Part shown: piece by piece, positions 1 to 9,538 of the stretch
Layout of the letters: the number at the start of each line of letters is the position of its first letter
Numbering within the stretch: position 1 is the first letter of the stretch
Assembly: GCF_026988655.1 (NCBI RefSeq)
Contig: NZ_JALSKT010000010.1
Coordinates: forward strand, 1 to 64,000
Reading direction: 5' to 3'
Length of the DNA stretch: 64,000 bases
Origin: Sulfurimonas sp.
Lineage (GTDB): Bacteria > Campylobacterota > Campylobacteria > Campylobacterales > Sulfurimonadaceae
The notes under the pieces: generated by a model
Database searches by the model: none
Told to the model about the DNA's origin: nothing
The model's input: only the letters and a program-made list of their open reading frames with translations
Position numbers and translations under genes: made by a program

Positions 1-19
1 TATTTTATGTCACCTGATT

Positions 20-34
20 GTAATATTTCTGTAA
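20..34. promoter_or_regulatory. Putative PHO box (GTAA-N7-GTAA) upstream of phoB-like gene
   Basis: gtaatatttctgtaa; same spacing as boxes at pstS, pstC, porins, olsF. Confidence 0.5.
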
Positions 35-77
35 CCCAATTAACCTATAATATTTCATATAAATAAGAGGATTTTTT

Positions 78-758
78 ATGCAAGAGCACATACTAGTTGT
101 TGATGATGACAATGATGTTTTAGAACTCTTAGAATACACTTTACGTTCAGCTGGCTATGATGTTCTGGGCTTTCTCAACACAAAACATGTAAGAGAAGTG
201 CTAGCCCAAGAGCGTATTGATCTTATCTTAATGGATAGATCACTTCCTGATATTGAGGGGAGTTTATATGTTGAAATGCTACGAAGTAAAAACATCAATA
301 TTCCTGTTATTTTTCTCTCTGGAAAAGATTCCCAAGAGGAGATAAAAAGTGCTTTTCTTAAAGGCGCTGATGATTATATGACAAAACCTTTTGATGTTGA
401 AGAGTTACTACTTCGCGTAAAAGCAGTCCTACGCCGTTCAAATTCGCAAACAAAAGAAGTTGTTCAAAATTTGGAGTACAAAGATATTGCACTTGATCTT
501 AATTTACAAAAGGTAAGGATTCAAGATCAAGATGTTAGTCTTACAAAACTTGAAGCAGCACTGCTCAAACTCCTCATTCAAAATAGAGGAAGAGTACTCG
601 ACAGAGAATATCTACTAAAAAAAGTATGGAAAAATTCACAAAATATTCATCAAAAAACTGTCAATGTTGCTATAAAAAGATTAAAAGAGAAGATTGACCC
701 CTCAAATAACAAAGAGTATATAAAAACGATAAGGGGAGTTGGGTATATGATGGCATAA
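78..758 (+). CDS. phoB: OmpR/PhoB-family response regulator
   Basis: Receiver domain (ILVVDDDNDVLELLEY, KPFDVEELLLRVKAVLRR) plus winged-helix C-terminus (VNVAIKRLKEKID, IRGVGYMM); adjacent to pst genes. Confidence 0.85.
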   Translation: MQEHILVVDDDNDVLELLEYTLRSAGYDVLGFLNTKHVREVLAQERIDLILMDRSLPDIEGSLYVEMLRSKNINIPVIFLSGKDSQEEIKSAFLKGADDYMTKPFDVEELLLRVKAVLRRSNSQTKEVVQNLEYKDIALDLNLQKVRIQDQDVSLTKLEAALLKLLIQNRGRVLDREYLLKKVWKNSQNIHQKTVNVAIKRLKEKIDPSNNKEYIKTIRGVGYMMA

Positions 759-759
759 A

Positions 760-788
760 AGAGATAGAACCAAAATGGTTCTATCTCT
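760..788. terminator. Bidirectional terminator hairpin between convergent genes
   Basis: agagatagaacca-aaa-tggttctatctct perfect 13-bp arms. Confidence 0.8.
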
Positions 789-816
789 AAGAAGAATGAA
801 ATTTGAAATTTGTTTT

Positions 817-2043
817 TTAGAATTTTACTTCTGCAGTAAGCATATACGCTGTTCCATTATTTGAGTATTTTGCACTACCTTTTTCATTATCTGTAATGAT
901 TGTATTTGCTACCCATTCTACATTACGGTTTTGTTCCCATGCCGCACCTATAATGTAACCTTTATCTTCTGTTTCTTTTACACCTGAGGGCTGCTCTTTT
1001 GTCCAAGAGTCATAACGAGCTAACAATCTGTACTCTTTATCATTTCCTAAACGGTATTCAACATTTGCGCTATAGCCTGAACCAGCTTGTGCTGAAACAT
1101 TTGACACTGACGGAGATGCTACACTTCCTGTATCTATTGATTTTGAACGTGTGTCTAAAGATTTTACATATTGTGCTGCCACTAAGAACGAAGGTTGGTT
1201 ATATACTGTGTGTAATCCACCAAATACTAAATCTTCATTTCCAACGTTTATATTATCGCCAGCTGCGTTTAGAAATGTTAATGCTTTATGTTTTTGATTG
1301 TATTGACCAAAGAAAGAAGCATCCCAATATGTTTTGCTTGTTTGTTTGTCTTTTCCACTCACACCTAAAATGTGCGCTGTAGTTCTCCACTCAAAACTCA
1401 TACCATTTTGAGCCACTTGAAATGCGTGATAACCTTCACCATTAAAGATTCCATAATCTGCATCAAAGTATTTTGTTCTTGTTTTAAACATTACACCAAA
1501 GTCAGCTGAGTTTGATAAATCTGGTCCACTCACTTTATCTTCAATTAAAATTTTTGAAATATTACGGAAGTACCAAGCGTTATGTTCTTCATAATCATGC
1601 CAAGGACGATGAGCCAAACCAATCTCAACACCAGTAGAAGGAAGAATATTATTTAAGTAAAGGTATGCATATTTTGCACGAAGTTTTTCATCTCCAGTTA
1701 CATCTTTTGACATATCATATGTTACACGATAGTAAGATTTTGGATCATCTAAAAGATAAGCTTTTAATTGAAAATAAGCACGTCTGATCTCTACTTGCGC
1801 AGTTGTGTCTTGTGCGTCACTAAAATCCTTTACAGTAGCCCCAATATAAGTTAAACCAGAAAATTTTAATTTATCAGCTTTTGAAAACATAGGTACTGTT
1901 TTGTCTTTTATTAAAGTACGACCTTCAGCAGGTTTTGTAAACACCTGACCATTTTCATCTTGATATAATTTAACATCAGCTGCGTTTGAAGCAACTGAAC
2001 CTAATGTAAGAGCAGCTAAAGCTGATAAAACGATTTTTTTCAT
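817..2043 (-). CDS. Outer-membrane porin, phosphate-selective porin-like
   Basis: Signal peptide MKKIVLSALAALTLGSVASNA, beta-rich 408 aa, terminal aromatic (VKF); located in pho locus. Confidence 0.65.
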   Translation of the reverse strand: MKKIVLSALAALTLGSVASNAADVKLYQDENGQVFTKPAEGRTLIKDKTVPMFSKADKLKFSGLTYIGATVKDFSDAQDTTAQVEIRRAYFQLKAYLLDDPKSYYRVTYDMSKDVTGDEKLRAKYAYLYLNNILPSTGVEIGLAHRPWHDYEEHNAWYFRNISKILIEDKVSGPDLSNSADFGVMFKTRTKYFDADYGIFNGEGYHAFQVAQNGMSFEWRTTAHILGVSGKDKQTSKTYWDASFFGQYNQKHKALTFLNAAGDNINVGNEDLVFGGLHTVYNQPSFLVAAQYVKSLDTRSKSIDTGSVASPSVSNVSAQAGSGYSANVEYRLGNDKEYRLLARYDSWTKEQPSGVKETEDKGYIIGAAWEQNRNVEWVANTIITDNEKGSAKYSNNGTAYMLTAEVKF

Positions 2044-2094
2044 TGATTAATTCCTCGTGGATATTTTTGTTGTCGGAATTATAAAGCAGTTAGG

Positions 2095-2140
2095 TTACGA
2101 AAAGATTACAAAAGTAACATTGGATTACCATTAGGTTACA
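2095..2140. promoter_or_regulatory. Putative PHO boxes upstream of porin 1
   Basis: Multiple TTAC repeats: ggttacga...gattac and ggattaccattaggttac (TTAC-N7-TTAC at 2126-2140). Confidence 0.5.
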
Positions 2141-2177
2141 ATGCTTACTTTTTAGGACTATAAACTCGTATAAATGT

Positions 2178-3488
2178 TTAGAAAAACCACTGAGAAGTGA
2201 TTTTTATTCTGCGCTCTTTTTCATTACCTATATTAGAACCATATTTATCTTCTTGTACAGTAAAACCAGCTTTAATTGAGTTCCCCATCAAATACCAGTT
2301 TACACCTGCCATCTTCGATGTTAAATCATATCCATTTGCATCTTTAAACTTGTCCCAAGACTCATACCTTACAAAAGGAGCAACAAAGCCATAATCTGCA
2401 AAAACATATTCACTAGTTGCGTACCAACCATTTGATTTGCCTGTTTCTAAAGAAGTAAAATCTTTCACTACCCCATCAAAATCAAAATATTCAGCCTGAA
2501 CAAAAGCCCCTTTATAGTGTGCTGACATTTCAAGATTAATCAATGTATGGTCAACTGTAATCCCCTCATCTAATTTAATATCAGAACTTTTCCAATACCC
2601 AGCACCAATTTCAAAGTGCTTTCCTTGAGCAAAGTATGTTTCTGTTCTTGATTTTTCTTCCCAACCATCAAATGGAGAAAGTACAACTTTACCACCATAA
2701 AAGAAATTCTTTTGATCTAAACCAGTTGACGTTTCTCCTTTAGCAGTTTTAAACTTTCCAGAATATACCCCATCACCAAAAGCAACTTGATAGTGAACTT
2801 TCTTCTCCCAGTTACCATACATTTGTGCATTTGTACCACGGCGGTTATGTGTAATATACTGTGCTGCTTCATCAGCTACATGCGGACGGTCATAATGAAT
2901 CACACGAGCTGACTTTACAGTTTCAGTACGAGAGATGTCAATCTTTGCACGGTAAAGTTTAAAATTTACTAGAGATGTAGCAAAAGGTTTTTTGATTTTT
3001 ACATAAGCATCACCAACATTAAATGATTGTTCACCTTTATCTTGAAAGTTAGCCTTATCATTTCTTACATCCATTGTAAAAGAAGCATATTTGTTAAAAC
3101 CAGCTGCAACTTCAAAACGAACTCGTCTCAAATATGCGTCATGATAACTTTGCGTATCTCCTGTAGCCAAATCTTCTATATGTCCATTTTCAAAAGTACC
3201 TTGAATTCTTACACCTGCTTTTAACCACATATCAGGATTATCATCAGCAACAAATTTCATATTAATATGTGTTTGCTTTCCAAGTACAAATTCAGGAGAT
3301 TTTGTATCTACAATTGTAATACTTTTTTTGGTTTTACGTATATTTGTAAGAGGAATTTCCACACGACCTTCAGCATTTTGTGTAAAGACCTGACCATGTA
3401 CGTCTTGATATAATCTAACATCAGCTGCGTTTGAAGCAACTGTTCCTAATGTAAGAGCAGCTAAAGCTGATAAAACGATTTTTTTCAT
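2178..3488 (-). CDS. Outer-membrane porin, phosphate-selective porin O/P-like
   Basis: Signal peptide and first ~40 aa nearly identical to the neighbouring porin, then divergent; C-terminal WFF; beta-barrel-like. Confidence 0.7.
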   Translation of the reverse strand: MKKIVLSALAALTLGTVASNAADVRLYQDVHGQVFTQNAEGRVEIPLTNIRKTKKSITIVDTKSPEFVLGKQTHINMKFVADDNPDMWLKAGVRIQGTFENGHIEDLATGDTQSYHDAYLRRVRFEVAAGFNKYASFTMDVRNDKANFQDKGEQSFNVGDAYVKIKKPFATSLVNFKLYRAKIDISRTETVKSARVIHYDRPHVADEAAQYITHNRRGTNAQMYGNWEKKVHYQVAFGDGVYSGKFKTAKGETSTGLDQKNFFYGGKVVLSPFDGWEEKSRTETYFAQGKHFEIGAGYWKSSDIKLDEGITVDHTLINLEMSAHYKGAFVQAEYFDFDGVVKDFTSLETGKSNGWYATSEYVFADYGFVAPFVRYESWDKFKDANGYDLTSKMAGVNWYLMGNSIKAGFTVQEDKYGSNIGNEKERRIKITSQWFF

Positions 3489-3539
3489 TGATTAATTCCT
3501 CATTAATATTTTTCTTGGAGGAAGTATAAAATACTTAGG

Positions 3540-3584
3540 TTACGAAAAGGTTACAATATAAGGATATGATTACAAAATGATTAC
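3540..3584. promoter_or_regulatory. Tandem putative PHO boxes upstream of porin 2
   Basis: TTACgaaaaggTTAC (3540-3554) and TTACaaaatgaTTAC (3570-3584). Confidence 0.55.
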
Positions 3585-3616
3585 TTGATATAGCTTTATT
3601 TTACTACAAAAACTTT

Positions 3617-3631
3617 GTAACCATTTTGTAA
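3617..3631. promoter_or_regulatory. Putative PHO box upstream of pstS
   Basis: GTAAccattttGTAA. Confidence 0.55.
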
Positions 3632-3681
3632 TAATCCTATTCTATAATTTCACAAATCAAATCTTTACAAAGGTAAAACAA

Positions 3682-4686
3682 ATGACTCAAGCAATAAAAC
3701 TTACACTTGCAGCGACACTCCTAGCATCAGGACTCAGCGCAAATGACGTAATCAAAGGAAGTGGTGCTTCTTTTCCTTATAGTGTATACCAAAAATGGAC
3801 AAAAGCTTACAATAAAGCTACTGGCATCAAAGTAGACTACATTAAAAAAGGTTCTTCTAAAGGTATTAAAGACGCTGTTGCAAGACAAGTTGACTTTGCA
3901 GGAACAGATAAACCACTTTCTCCTAAAACACTCAAAAAACACAAGCTTTACCAATTCCCAGGTGTTGTTGGTGCAATCACAATGGGATACAATGTACCAG
4001 GCATAACAAACCTACAACTTAGCCGTAGCGCTATCGTTGCTATCTCTTCAGGTAAAGTAAAATACTGGGATGACAAAGTTATAGCAGCTGCAAACAAAGG
4101 CACTGTGCTTCCACATAAAAAACTAACATTTGTTCATCGTGCAGATGGAAGTGGTACAACATTCAACTATACTTATTATCTTTCAAAAGTATCAAAAGAT
4201 TGGAGAAAAACCTATGGTGCAAAAAAATCTCTGAACTGGCCTGGTAAACAGCACATTGGTGGAAACACAAACTCAGGTGTAGCTGCACTTATCAAACAAA
4301 CACCATTTTCTGTTGGTTACATCGATTATGCAGATGCAAAAAACAACAATATCATCATGGCAACTGTTGAAAACAAAGATGGAAACTACATCAAACCTGA
4401 ACTAAAAGCATTTCAAGCTGCAGCTGCAAAAGCAAACCTAGATCCTAAAAAAGATTTTTATTCAATTATCGCAGATCCAGCAGGTGCAGACTCTTACCCT
4501 ATGGTAGCAGCAACATTCATCTTAGTTCCTGCAGAAAAACCAGAAATGAATAAAAAAGTAACAGCATTTTTTGACTGGTCATATAAAAATGGTCAAGATA
4601 TAGCCAAAAGTCTTGGTTTTGTTCCACTTCCAGATACTCTTACAAATAAAATCAGAGCATACTGGGCAGAAAAAGGCATCAAATAA
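3682..4686 (+). CDS. pstS: Phosphate ABC transporter substrate-binding protein PstS
   Basis: KGSGASFPYSVYQKW, VHRADGSGTTFNYTYYLSKVS, followed by pstCAB. Confidence 0.95.
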   Translation: MTQAIKLTLAATLLASGLSANDVIKGSGASFPYSVYQKWTKAYNKATGIKVDYIKKGSSKGIKDAVARQVDFAGTDKPLSPKTLKKHKLYQFPGVVGAITMGYNVPGITNLQLSRSAIVAISSGKVKYWDDKVIAAANKGTVLPHKKLTFVHRADGSGTTFNYTYYLSKVSKDWRKTYGAKKSLNWPGKQHIGGNTNSGVAALIKQTPFSVGYIDYADAKNNNIIMATVENKDGNYIKPELKAFQAAAAKANLDPKKDFYSIIADPAGADSYPMVAATFILVPAEKPEMNKKVTAFFDWSYKNGQDIAKSLGFVPLPDTLTNKIRAYWAEKGIK

Positions 4687-4707
4687 TCACTTCTTTTTGA
4701 AGTGATT
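4685..4707 (+). terminator. Terminator/attenuator hairpin between pstS and pstC
   Basis: aatcacttc-ttttt-gaagtgatt followed by T-rich tract. Confidence 0.65.
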
Positions 4708-4729
4708 TCCCTTTTCTTTTTATCTCCAT

Positions 4730-4744
4730 GTAATCTCTTTGTAA
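4730..4744. promoter_or_regulatory. Putative PHO box upstream of pstC
   Basis: GTAAtctctttGTAA. Confidence 0.5.
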
Positions 4745-4788
4745 TCAAATTTTTATATAATGTCAATATATTTCAACTAGGGCTTTAA

Positions 4789-5742
4789 ATGGAAAAACTC
4801 TTTCAAAAAATATCTTTTGCTAGTGCATCACTTGTTTTAGCACTGCTATTAGGTATTTTTACTACACTGTATTTAGCTGCACAGCCAGCAATTTCTGAAT
4901 TTGGTTTCAACTTCTTAGTTGATGAACGATGGAATCAAGAAGTCTCTTTAGTAGATACCTCAGTTGCAACAACTCAGCCAACAGTGACTTCTGAAGAAAT
5001 TTTAGATGAAGATGACATGATTCTAGATGAAGATGATGAGGATGGAGCATCTACAAAAACAGTGTATGGTGGACTTGTTCCTATTATCGGTACACTTTTG
5101 TCTACACTCATTGCACTTATCTTTGCTCTTCCCATCGCCATGGGGATAGCAGTCTTTTTAGCTGAGATTGCTCCAAAAAATATTGCCAACATCACAGGAA
5201 TGGCAATTGAACTTTTAGCCGCTATTCCAAGTATTATTTTTGGTATGTGGGGGCTTTATTATTTTGCCCCTATTATTGCTGAAACATTTGGAGGCTATCA
5301 AGTCTCTTTGCTCACAGCAGGTCTTGTTTTAGGTGTTATGATTTTACCATTTATGGCAGCTATTACACGCGATAGTATGAACACAACACCAGATGTTTTA
5401 AAAGAGTCAGCTTATGCACTTGGTGCTACAAAATTTGAAGTAGTTAAAGATATCATTTTTCCATACTCAAAAGTCGGTATCATCGGTTCTATCATTTTAG
5501 CTCTTGGCCGTGCTCTTGGTGAGACAATGGCTGTTGCATTTCTTATCGGTGCGGTTTATTCAATGCCAGAGAAGATTACTGACCCTACTATTTCCATCCC
5601 TGTTGCCATGGCAGTCAACTTTGGTGAAGCAAGTGGACTTGGAGAGAGTGCACTTTTTTATCTTGGGCTTATTTTGTTTGTTCTTAGTTTTACCATCATA
5701 TCAATTGCAAAATTTTACTTTTTGAAAAAGGTTAAAAACTAA
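4789..5742 (+). CDS. pstC: Phosphate ABC transporter permease PstC
   Basis: ABC permease EAA-like loop (ESAYALGATKFEVVKDIIFPYSKVGIIGSIILALGRALGETMAV); operon context. Confidence 0.93.
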   Translation: MEKLFQKISFASASLVLALLLGIFTTLYLAAQPAISEFGFNFLVDERWNQEVSLVDTSVATTQPTVTSEEILDEDDMILDEDDEDGASTKTVYGGLVPIIGTLLSTLIALIFALPIAMGIAVFLAEIAPKNIANITGMAIELLAAIPSIIFGMWGLYYFAPIIAETFGGYQVSLLTAGLVLGVMILPFMAAITRDSMNTTPDVLKESAYALGATKFEVVKDIIFPYSKVGIIGSIILALGRALGETMAVAFLIGAVYSMPEKITDPTISIPVAMAVNFGEASGLGESALFYLGLILFVLSFTIISIAKFYFLKKVKN

Positions 5743-5787
5743 TGAAACAATTTTATACAACTCCAAAAAATGCACTTTTAGGAGAAA

Positions 5788-6606
5788 ATGATGTTTAATA
5801 TGCGGCTTTTTGTCAATAAACTATTTTTAGCTCTTTCTATGTTTTCAGCACTCATAGGTTTGGGCTTTTTAGCTTGGATACTTCTGACTCTTTTCATTCA
5901 AGGGCTTGGTTCCTTGCACTTGAGTCTTTTTTTAAATGACTTAGTTGATGGAGGGTTGAGAAACCTTATCGTTGGACAACTGATTCTCGCATCATTAGCA
6001 GGGGCAATAGGAATTCCTCTTGGAATGGTTGCTGGTATCTATATCCGAGAATATGGCAGAGGAAAATACCCTGAACTTATTCGTGACTTGAGTGATATTA
6101 TGATGTCGGCACCTTCGATCGTTATCGGTGCTTTTGTTTATGCTATTGCTGTTGCACCTTATGGTGGAGCAAATGGTTTTGCCGGTATTATTGCACTCTC
6201 CATTATGATGATTCCTATCATCATTAACACAACTGATTCAATGCTTAGTCTTGTACCAAAAGAGTTACGTGAAGCTGGCATTGCACTTGGTGCTTCAAAA
6301 TACCGAGTTATTTTAGACATTGTCATTAAAGCTGCAAAAGTAGGAATCATGACAGGTATTCTTCTTGCATTTGCTAGAATTGCTGGTGAGACTGCACCTC
6401 TACTTTTTACATCTGAGACAAGTAACTACTTTAGTCTTGATTTGACAGAAAGTTTTCCATCTCTCACAGTAAGTATCTATAATCTTGCCAATGAGCCTGA
6501 ACAATCTAGCCGTGACTTAGCATGGGCAGCTTCATTTATCTTAACTGTCATGGTACTTATCATCAACCTCACTGGTCGATTTATCACTAGAAATAAACAC
6601 AAATAA
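5788..6606 (+). CDS. pstA: Phosphate ABC transporter permease PstA
   Basis: LREAGIALGASKYRVILDIVIKAAKVGIMTGILLAFARIAGETAPLLFT; operon context. Confidence 0.93.
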   Translation: MMFNMRLFVNKLFLALSMFSALIGLGFLAWILLTLFIQGLGSLHLSLFLNDLVDGGLRNLIVGQLILASLAGAIGIPLGMVAGIYIREYGRGKYPELIRDLSDIMMSAPSIVIGAFVYAIAVAPYGGANGFAGIIALSIMMIPIIINTTDSMLSLVPKELREAGIALGASKYRVILDIVIKAAKVGIMTGILLAFARIAGETAPLLFTSETSNYFSLDLTESFPSLTVSIYNLANEPEQSSRDLAWAASFILTVMVLIINLTGRFITRNKHK

Positions 6607-6618
6607 GGAACTAGCAAT

Positions 6619-7401
6619 ATGCCTGTAATGAATATAAAAAATTTCTCTTTTACTTATCCGGGAGTTGATCACCCATCATTAAAAAGTATCAATCTTCCAA
6701 TAGAAAAAAATAAAATAACAGCACTTATTGGTCCAAGTGGATGTGGTAAATCAACTCTTCTTCGTTCTATGAACCGTATTCATGACCTTTACCCTGGAAA
6801 TACTTACGATGGAGCTATCGAACTCCTCAACGAAAAAACGGGTACGTATAGCAATATCTTAGAGATCAAAAAAGAAAATGAGTTTATTGAACTTCGTCAA
6901 AAAATAGGTATGATTTTTCAAAAACCAACACCTTTTCCAATGAGCATCTTTGATAATGTTGCTTATGGACTGAAAATTTCTGGCATAAAAAACAAAAACG
7001 AACTCGCTGACAGAGTAGAAGCTGCACTCAAAGGTTCGGCGTTATGGCCTGAAGTAAGTGATAGACTCACGGCTTCAGCTATGGGACTCTCCGGAGGACA
7101 ACAACAACGTCTTTGTATCGCTAGAGCCGTTGCTGTAAAACCTGAAGTTTTACTTTTTGATGAGCCAACCTCAGCGCTTGACCCCATATCAACTGGAGCT
7201 ATTGAAGAGCTTATCGTTGAACTTAAAAAAGACATCAGCATAGCAATTGTTACTCATAACATGCAGCAAGCTTCTCGCATTAGCGACTATACTGCGTTTA
7301 TGTATTTGGGTGATTTAGTCGAGTATGACAAAACTGAAAATATCTTTTTAAATCCAAGAGAAAAACAAACAGAAGATTATATAACAGGAAGATTTGGATA
7401 A
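6619..7401 (+). CDS. pstB: Phosphate ABC transporter ATP-binding protein PstB
   Basis: Walker [24 protein letters not shown], signature [14 protein letters not shown], Walker [14 protein letters not shown]. Confidence 0.96.
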   Translation: MPVMNIKNFSFTYPGVDHPSLKSINLPIEKNKITALIGPSGCGKSTLLRSMNRIHDLYPGNTYDGAIELLNEKTGTYSNILEIKKENEFIELRQKIGMIFQKPTPFPMSIFDNVAYGLKISGIKNKNELADRVEAALKGSALWPEVSDRLTASAMGLSGGQQQRLCIARAVAVKPEVLLFDEPTSALDPISTGAIEELIVELKKDISIAIVTHNMQQASRISDYTAFMYLGDLVEYDKTENIFLNPREKQTEDYITGRFG

Positions 7402-7426
7402 AATAAGTAAAAAAGGAAGCGAAAGT

Positions 7427-8086
7427 ATGTTACAAACATTTAAAACAAACTTAGAAGACATTAAAAATAAAATTACAGAAATAGGTGAAAATCTTGTAAA
7501 TGCGAATGCCATTATTTTGGATTCACTCAAAGATTGTGATCTTGATAAATTTGCAGATGCAAGAGACCGTATCAAGAACATCACAGCAAAAACTGATGAA
7601 ATTGATAACAGCATTATTAAAGTGCTAGCACTTTATACTCCTGAAGCAAAAGATTTAAGACAGCTTGTTGCCTATTTCAAAATCACAAATGAACTCTCAC
7701 GAGCTTGTTCCAACACAAGAAGCTTCATTAGAGGTTTTACAGATGTATGTGAAGACTTAGATGTAACTGCTATAAACGAGTATGCTCTTCCTATGCAAGC
7801 TTCAACGGTCAAAGCGATTAAGACAACGGTAGAAATGATAAAAACTGATGATCTTGATGAAATCCAAGAGATGTATGAAGAAGTACTTATAGAAGAGAAT
7901 AAAACGGATGATCTTTATGAGATGATTGAGCGTAGACTTGTCGAGCAAGCTGAGAGTGCAAACTCTTTTGAAAAATATCACAAAATGCTTAAAGCTTTAA
8001 GAAAGAGTGAAAAGATAGCTGGTCGTGCCATCAGTGTAGCTAACCTCTTAGTATATATAAAAATTGGTGGAACAATTCATAACTAA
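7427..8086 (+). CDS. phoU: Phosphate signalling complex protein PhoU
   Basis: PhoU-like helical protein after pstB; internal ATG (MLQTFKTNLEDIK) preferred over the ORF start at 7394, which overlaps pstB. Confidence 0.85.
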   Translation: MLQTFKTNLEDIKNKITEIGENLVNANAIILDSLKDCDLDKFADARDRIKNITAKTDEIDNSIIKVLALYTPEAKDLRQLVAYFKITNELSRACSNTRSFIRGFTDVCEDLDVTAINEYALPMQASTVKAIKTTVEMIKTDDLDEIQEMYEEVLIEENKTDDLYEMIERRLVEQAESANSFEKYHKMLKALRKSEKIAGRAISVANLLVYIKIGGTIHN

Positions 8087-9481
8087 ATGTTAAAATTCCA
8101 TCAAATAATACTACGAAAGTTTCTTCTTCTTTTTATTTCTCTTTTTATTATTATAGGTGGTGTTGTATATTATTGGATTTACCAATACTATTTAGAATCT
8201 TCAAAACAAGCACTTATACAAAATGTTGAGCTTTTATCTAACATAATAAATGAAGATAGCAACCTCGATATGCTTGCAAAAAACATCAAAAATAATTTAC
8301 ATATGCGTTTAACTGTTATAGATGCAAATGGCGTAGTCATTGCTGAATCTGACACAGATAAATCAAAAATGGAAAATCACAGATACAGAAAAGAAATTCT
8401 TCAATCCGATAAAGAAGTATTTGGGTATATTGTTCGTCATTCCCATACTCTCGACAAAGACTTACAGTATGTGGCAAAAAAAATACTCTTAGGCAAAAAT
8501 ACAATTTATATACGTTTAGCAAATACTATTAAAGGCATTCAGGCTGAAATACTCAACCTAGGTATCAAAGTATTTGCCATACTTTTTCTTTTTTTCGTTA
8601 TATTGTTAACAATCAGCTACAAAATCAATTTACAAATACAATCTGAAACAAATAAAATAGCAGCTTTTCTAAAAGCTCTTACAAAAAAAGACAAACCAAC
8701 ATATATCACATCAAGATATTCTAAAGAGTTTGCTCTTATAACAGCACTATTAACAAAAGTTTCACAGATTCTTGCCAAAAAAGAGAAACAAAAAGCAAAA
8801 TACACAAAACGACTTGAAGAAGCTAACAGACAAAAAGATGACATAATTTCTGCCATTTCTCATGAGTTTAAAAATCCTATAGCTGTTGTCAATGGTTATT
8901 CTCAAACTCTTTTAGATGATGAAGATATCAACCCTGATATTCGTAAAAAATTTCTTACTAAGATACATTCAAATGGTATCAAACTAACCAATCTTATTGA
9001 TACCCTACGACTCTCTATGAAGCTAGATGGTGGACACCAAAATATTAAAACAAAAACAGTAAAACTTTATGATCTTATTGATGAATGCTATAAAAGCCTC
9101 AAGCTCAGCTATCCCTACAAAGAGTTAATAGTTTATGGAGATAAAGAATCTAAAATTGAGGTTGATGAAGCACTTTTTAGTATTGTTGTATGTAACCTTA
9201 TTGAAAATGCATTTAAGTACTCTGAAGATGAAGTTGTTGTAAATATTAACAAAAATTCTCTTGAGGTTATAGATACAGGAATAGGGATCAGTTCTAAAGA
9301 TTTGGAAAATATCACGAAAAAGTTTTACCGTGCGAATAAAAATACATGGAACAACTCTTTAGGTCTTGGTCTTTTTTTAGTTAACAATATTACAAAACTT
9401 CATCATTTCAAACTTCTTATAACAAGTAAACGAAACAAAGGTTCTACTTTCAAGATAGTGTTTTACAACTCAAAAATGTAA
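8087..9481 (+). CDS. phoR: Sensor histidine kinase, PhoR-like
   Basis: Two TM helices, H-box ISHEFKNPIAVVNGYSQ, N-box NLIENAFKYS, G-boxes DTGIGIS/LGLGLFLV; in pho locus. Confidence 0.8.
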   Translation: MLKFHQIILRKFLLLFISLFIIIGGVVYYWIYQYYLESSKQALIQNVELLSNIINEDSNLDMLAKNIKNNLHMRLTVIDANGVVIAESDTDKSKMENHRYRKEILQSDKEVFGYIVRHSHTLDKDLQYVAKKILLGKNTIYIRLANTIKGIQAEILNLGIKVFAILFLFFVILLTISYKINLQIQSETNKIAAFLKALTKKDKPTYITSRYSKEFALITALLTKVSQILAKKEKQKAKYTKRLEEANRQKDDIISAISHEFKNPIAVVNGYSQTLLDDEDINPDIRKKFLTKIHSNGIKLTNLIDTLRLSMKLDGGHQNIKTKTVKLYDLIDECYKSLKLSYPYKELIVYGDKESKIEVDEALFSIVVCNLIENAFKYSEDEVVVNINKNSLEVIDTGIGISSKDLENITKKFYRANKNTWNNSLGLGLFLVNNITKLHHFKLLITSKRNKGSTFKIVFYNSKM

Positions 9482-9503
9482 CCCTCTTGTAACACGAATG
9501 TAA
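9478..9503. promoter_or_regulatory. Triple putative PHO box upstream of olsF-like gene
   Basis: GTAAccctcttGTAAcacgaatGTAA, three half-sites at 11-bp period. Confidence 0.6.
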
Positions 9504-9538
9504 TATAATTTTTCGACACCAACATAAAAAGAGAAACA

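Noticed and set aside
999-1382. 127-aa + strand ORF opposite porin 1
   Set aside because: Composition biased (Leu/His/Cys), no RBS or recognisable domain; antisense to a porin with signal peptide.
7394-7426. Upstream extension of phoU in the ORF track
   Set aside because: Overlaps the pstB end; the internal ATG at 7427 gives the normal PhoU N-terminus.
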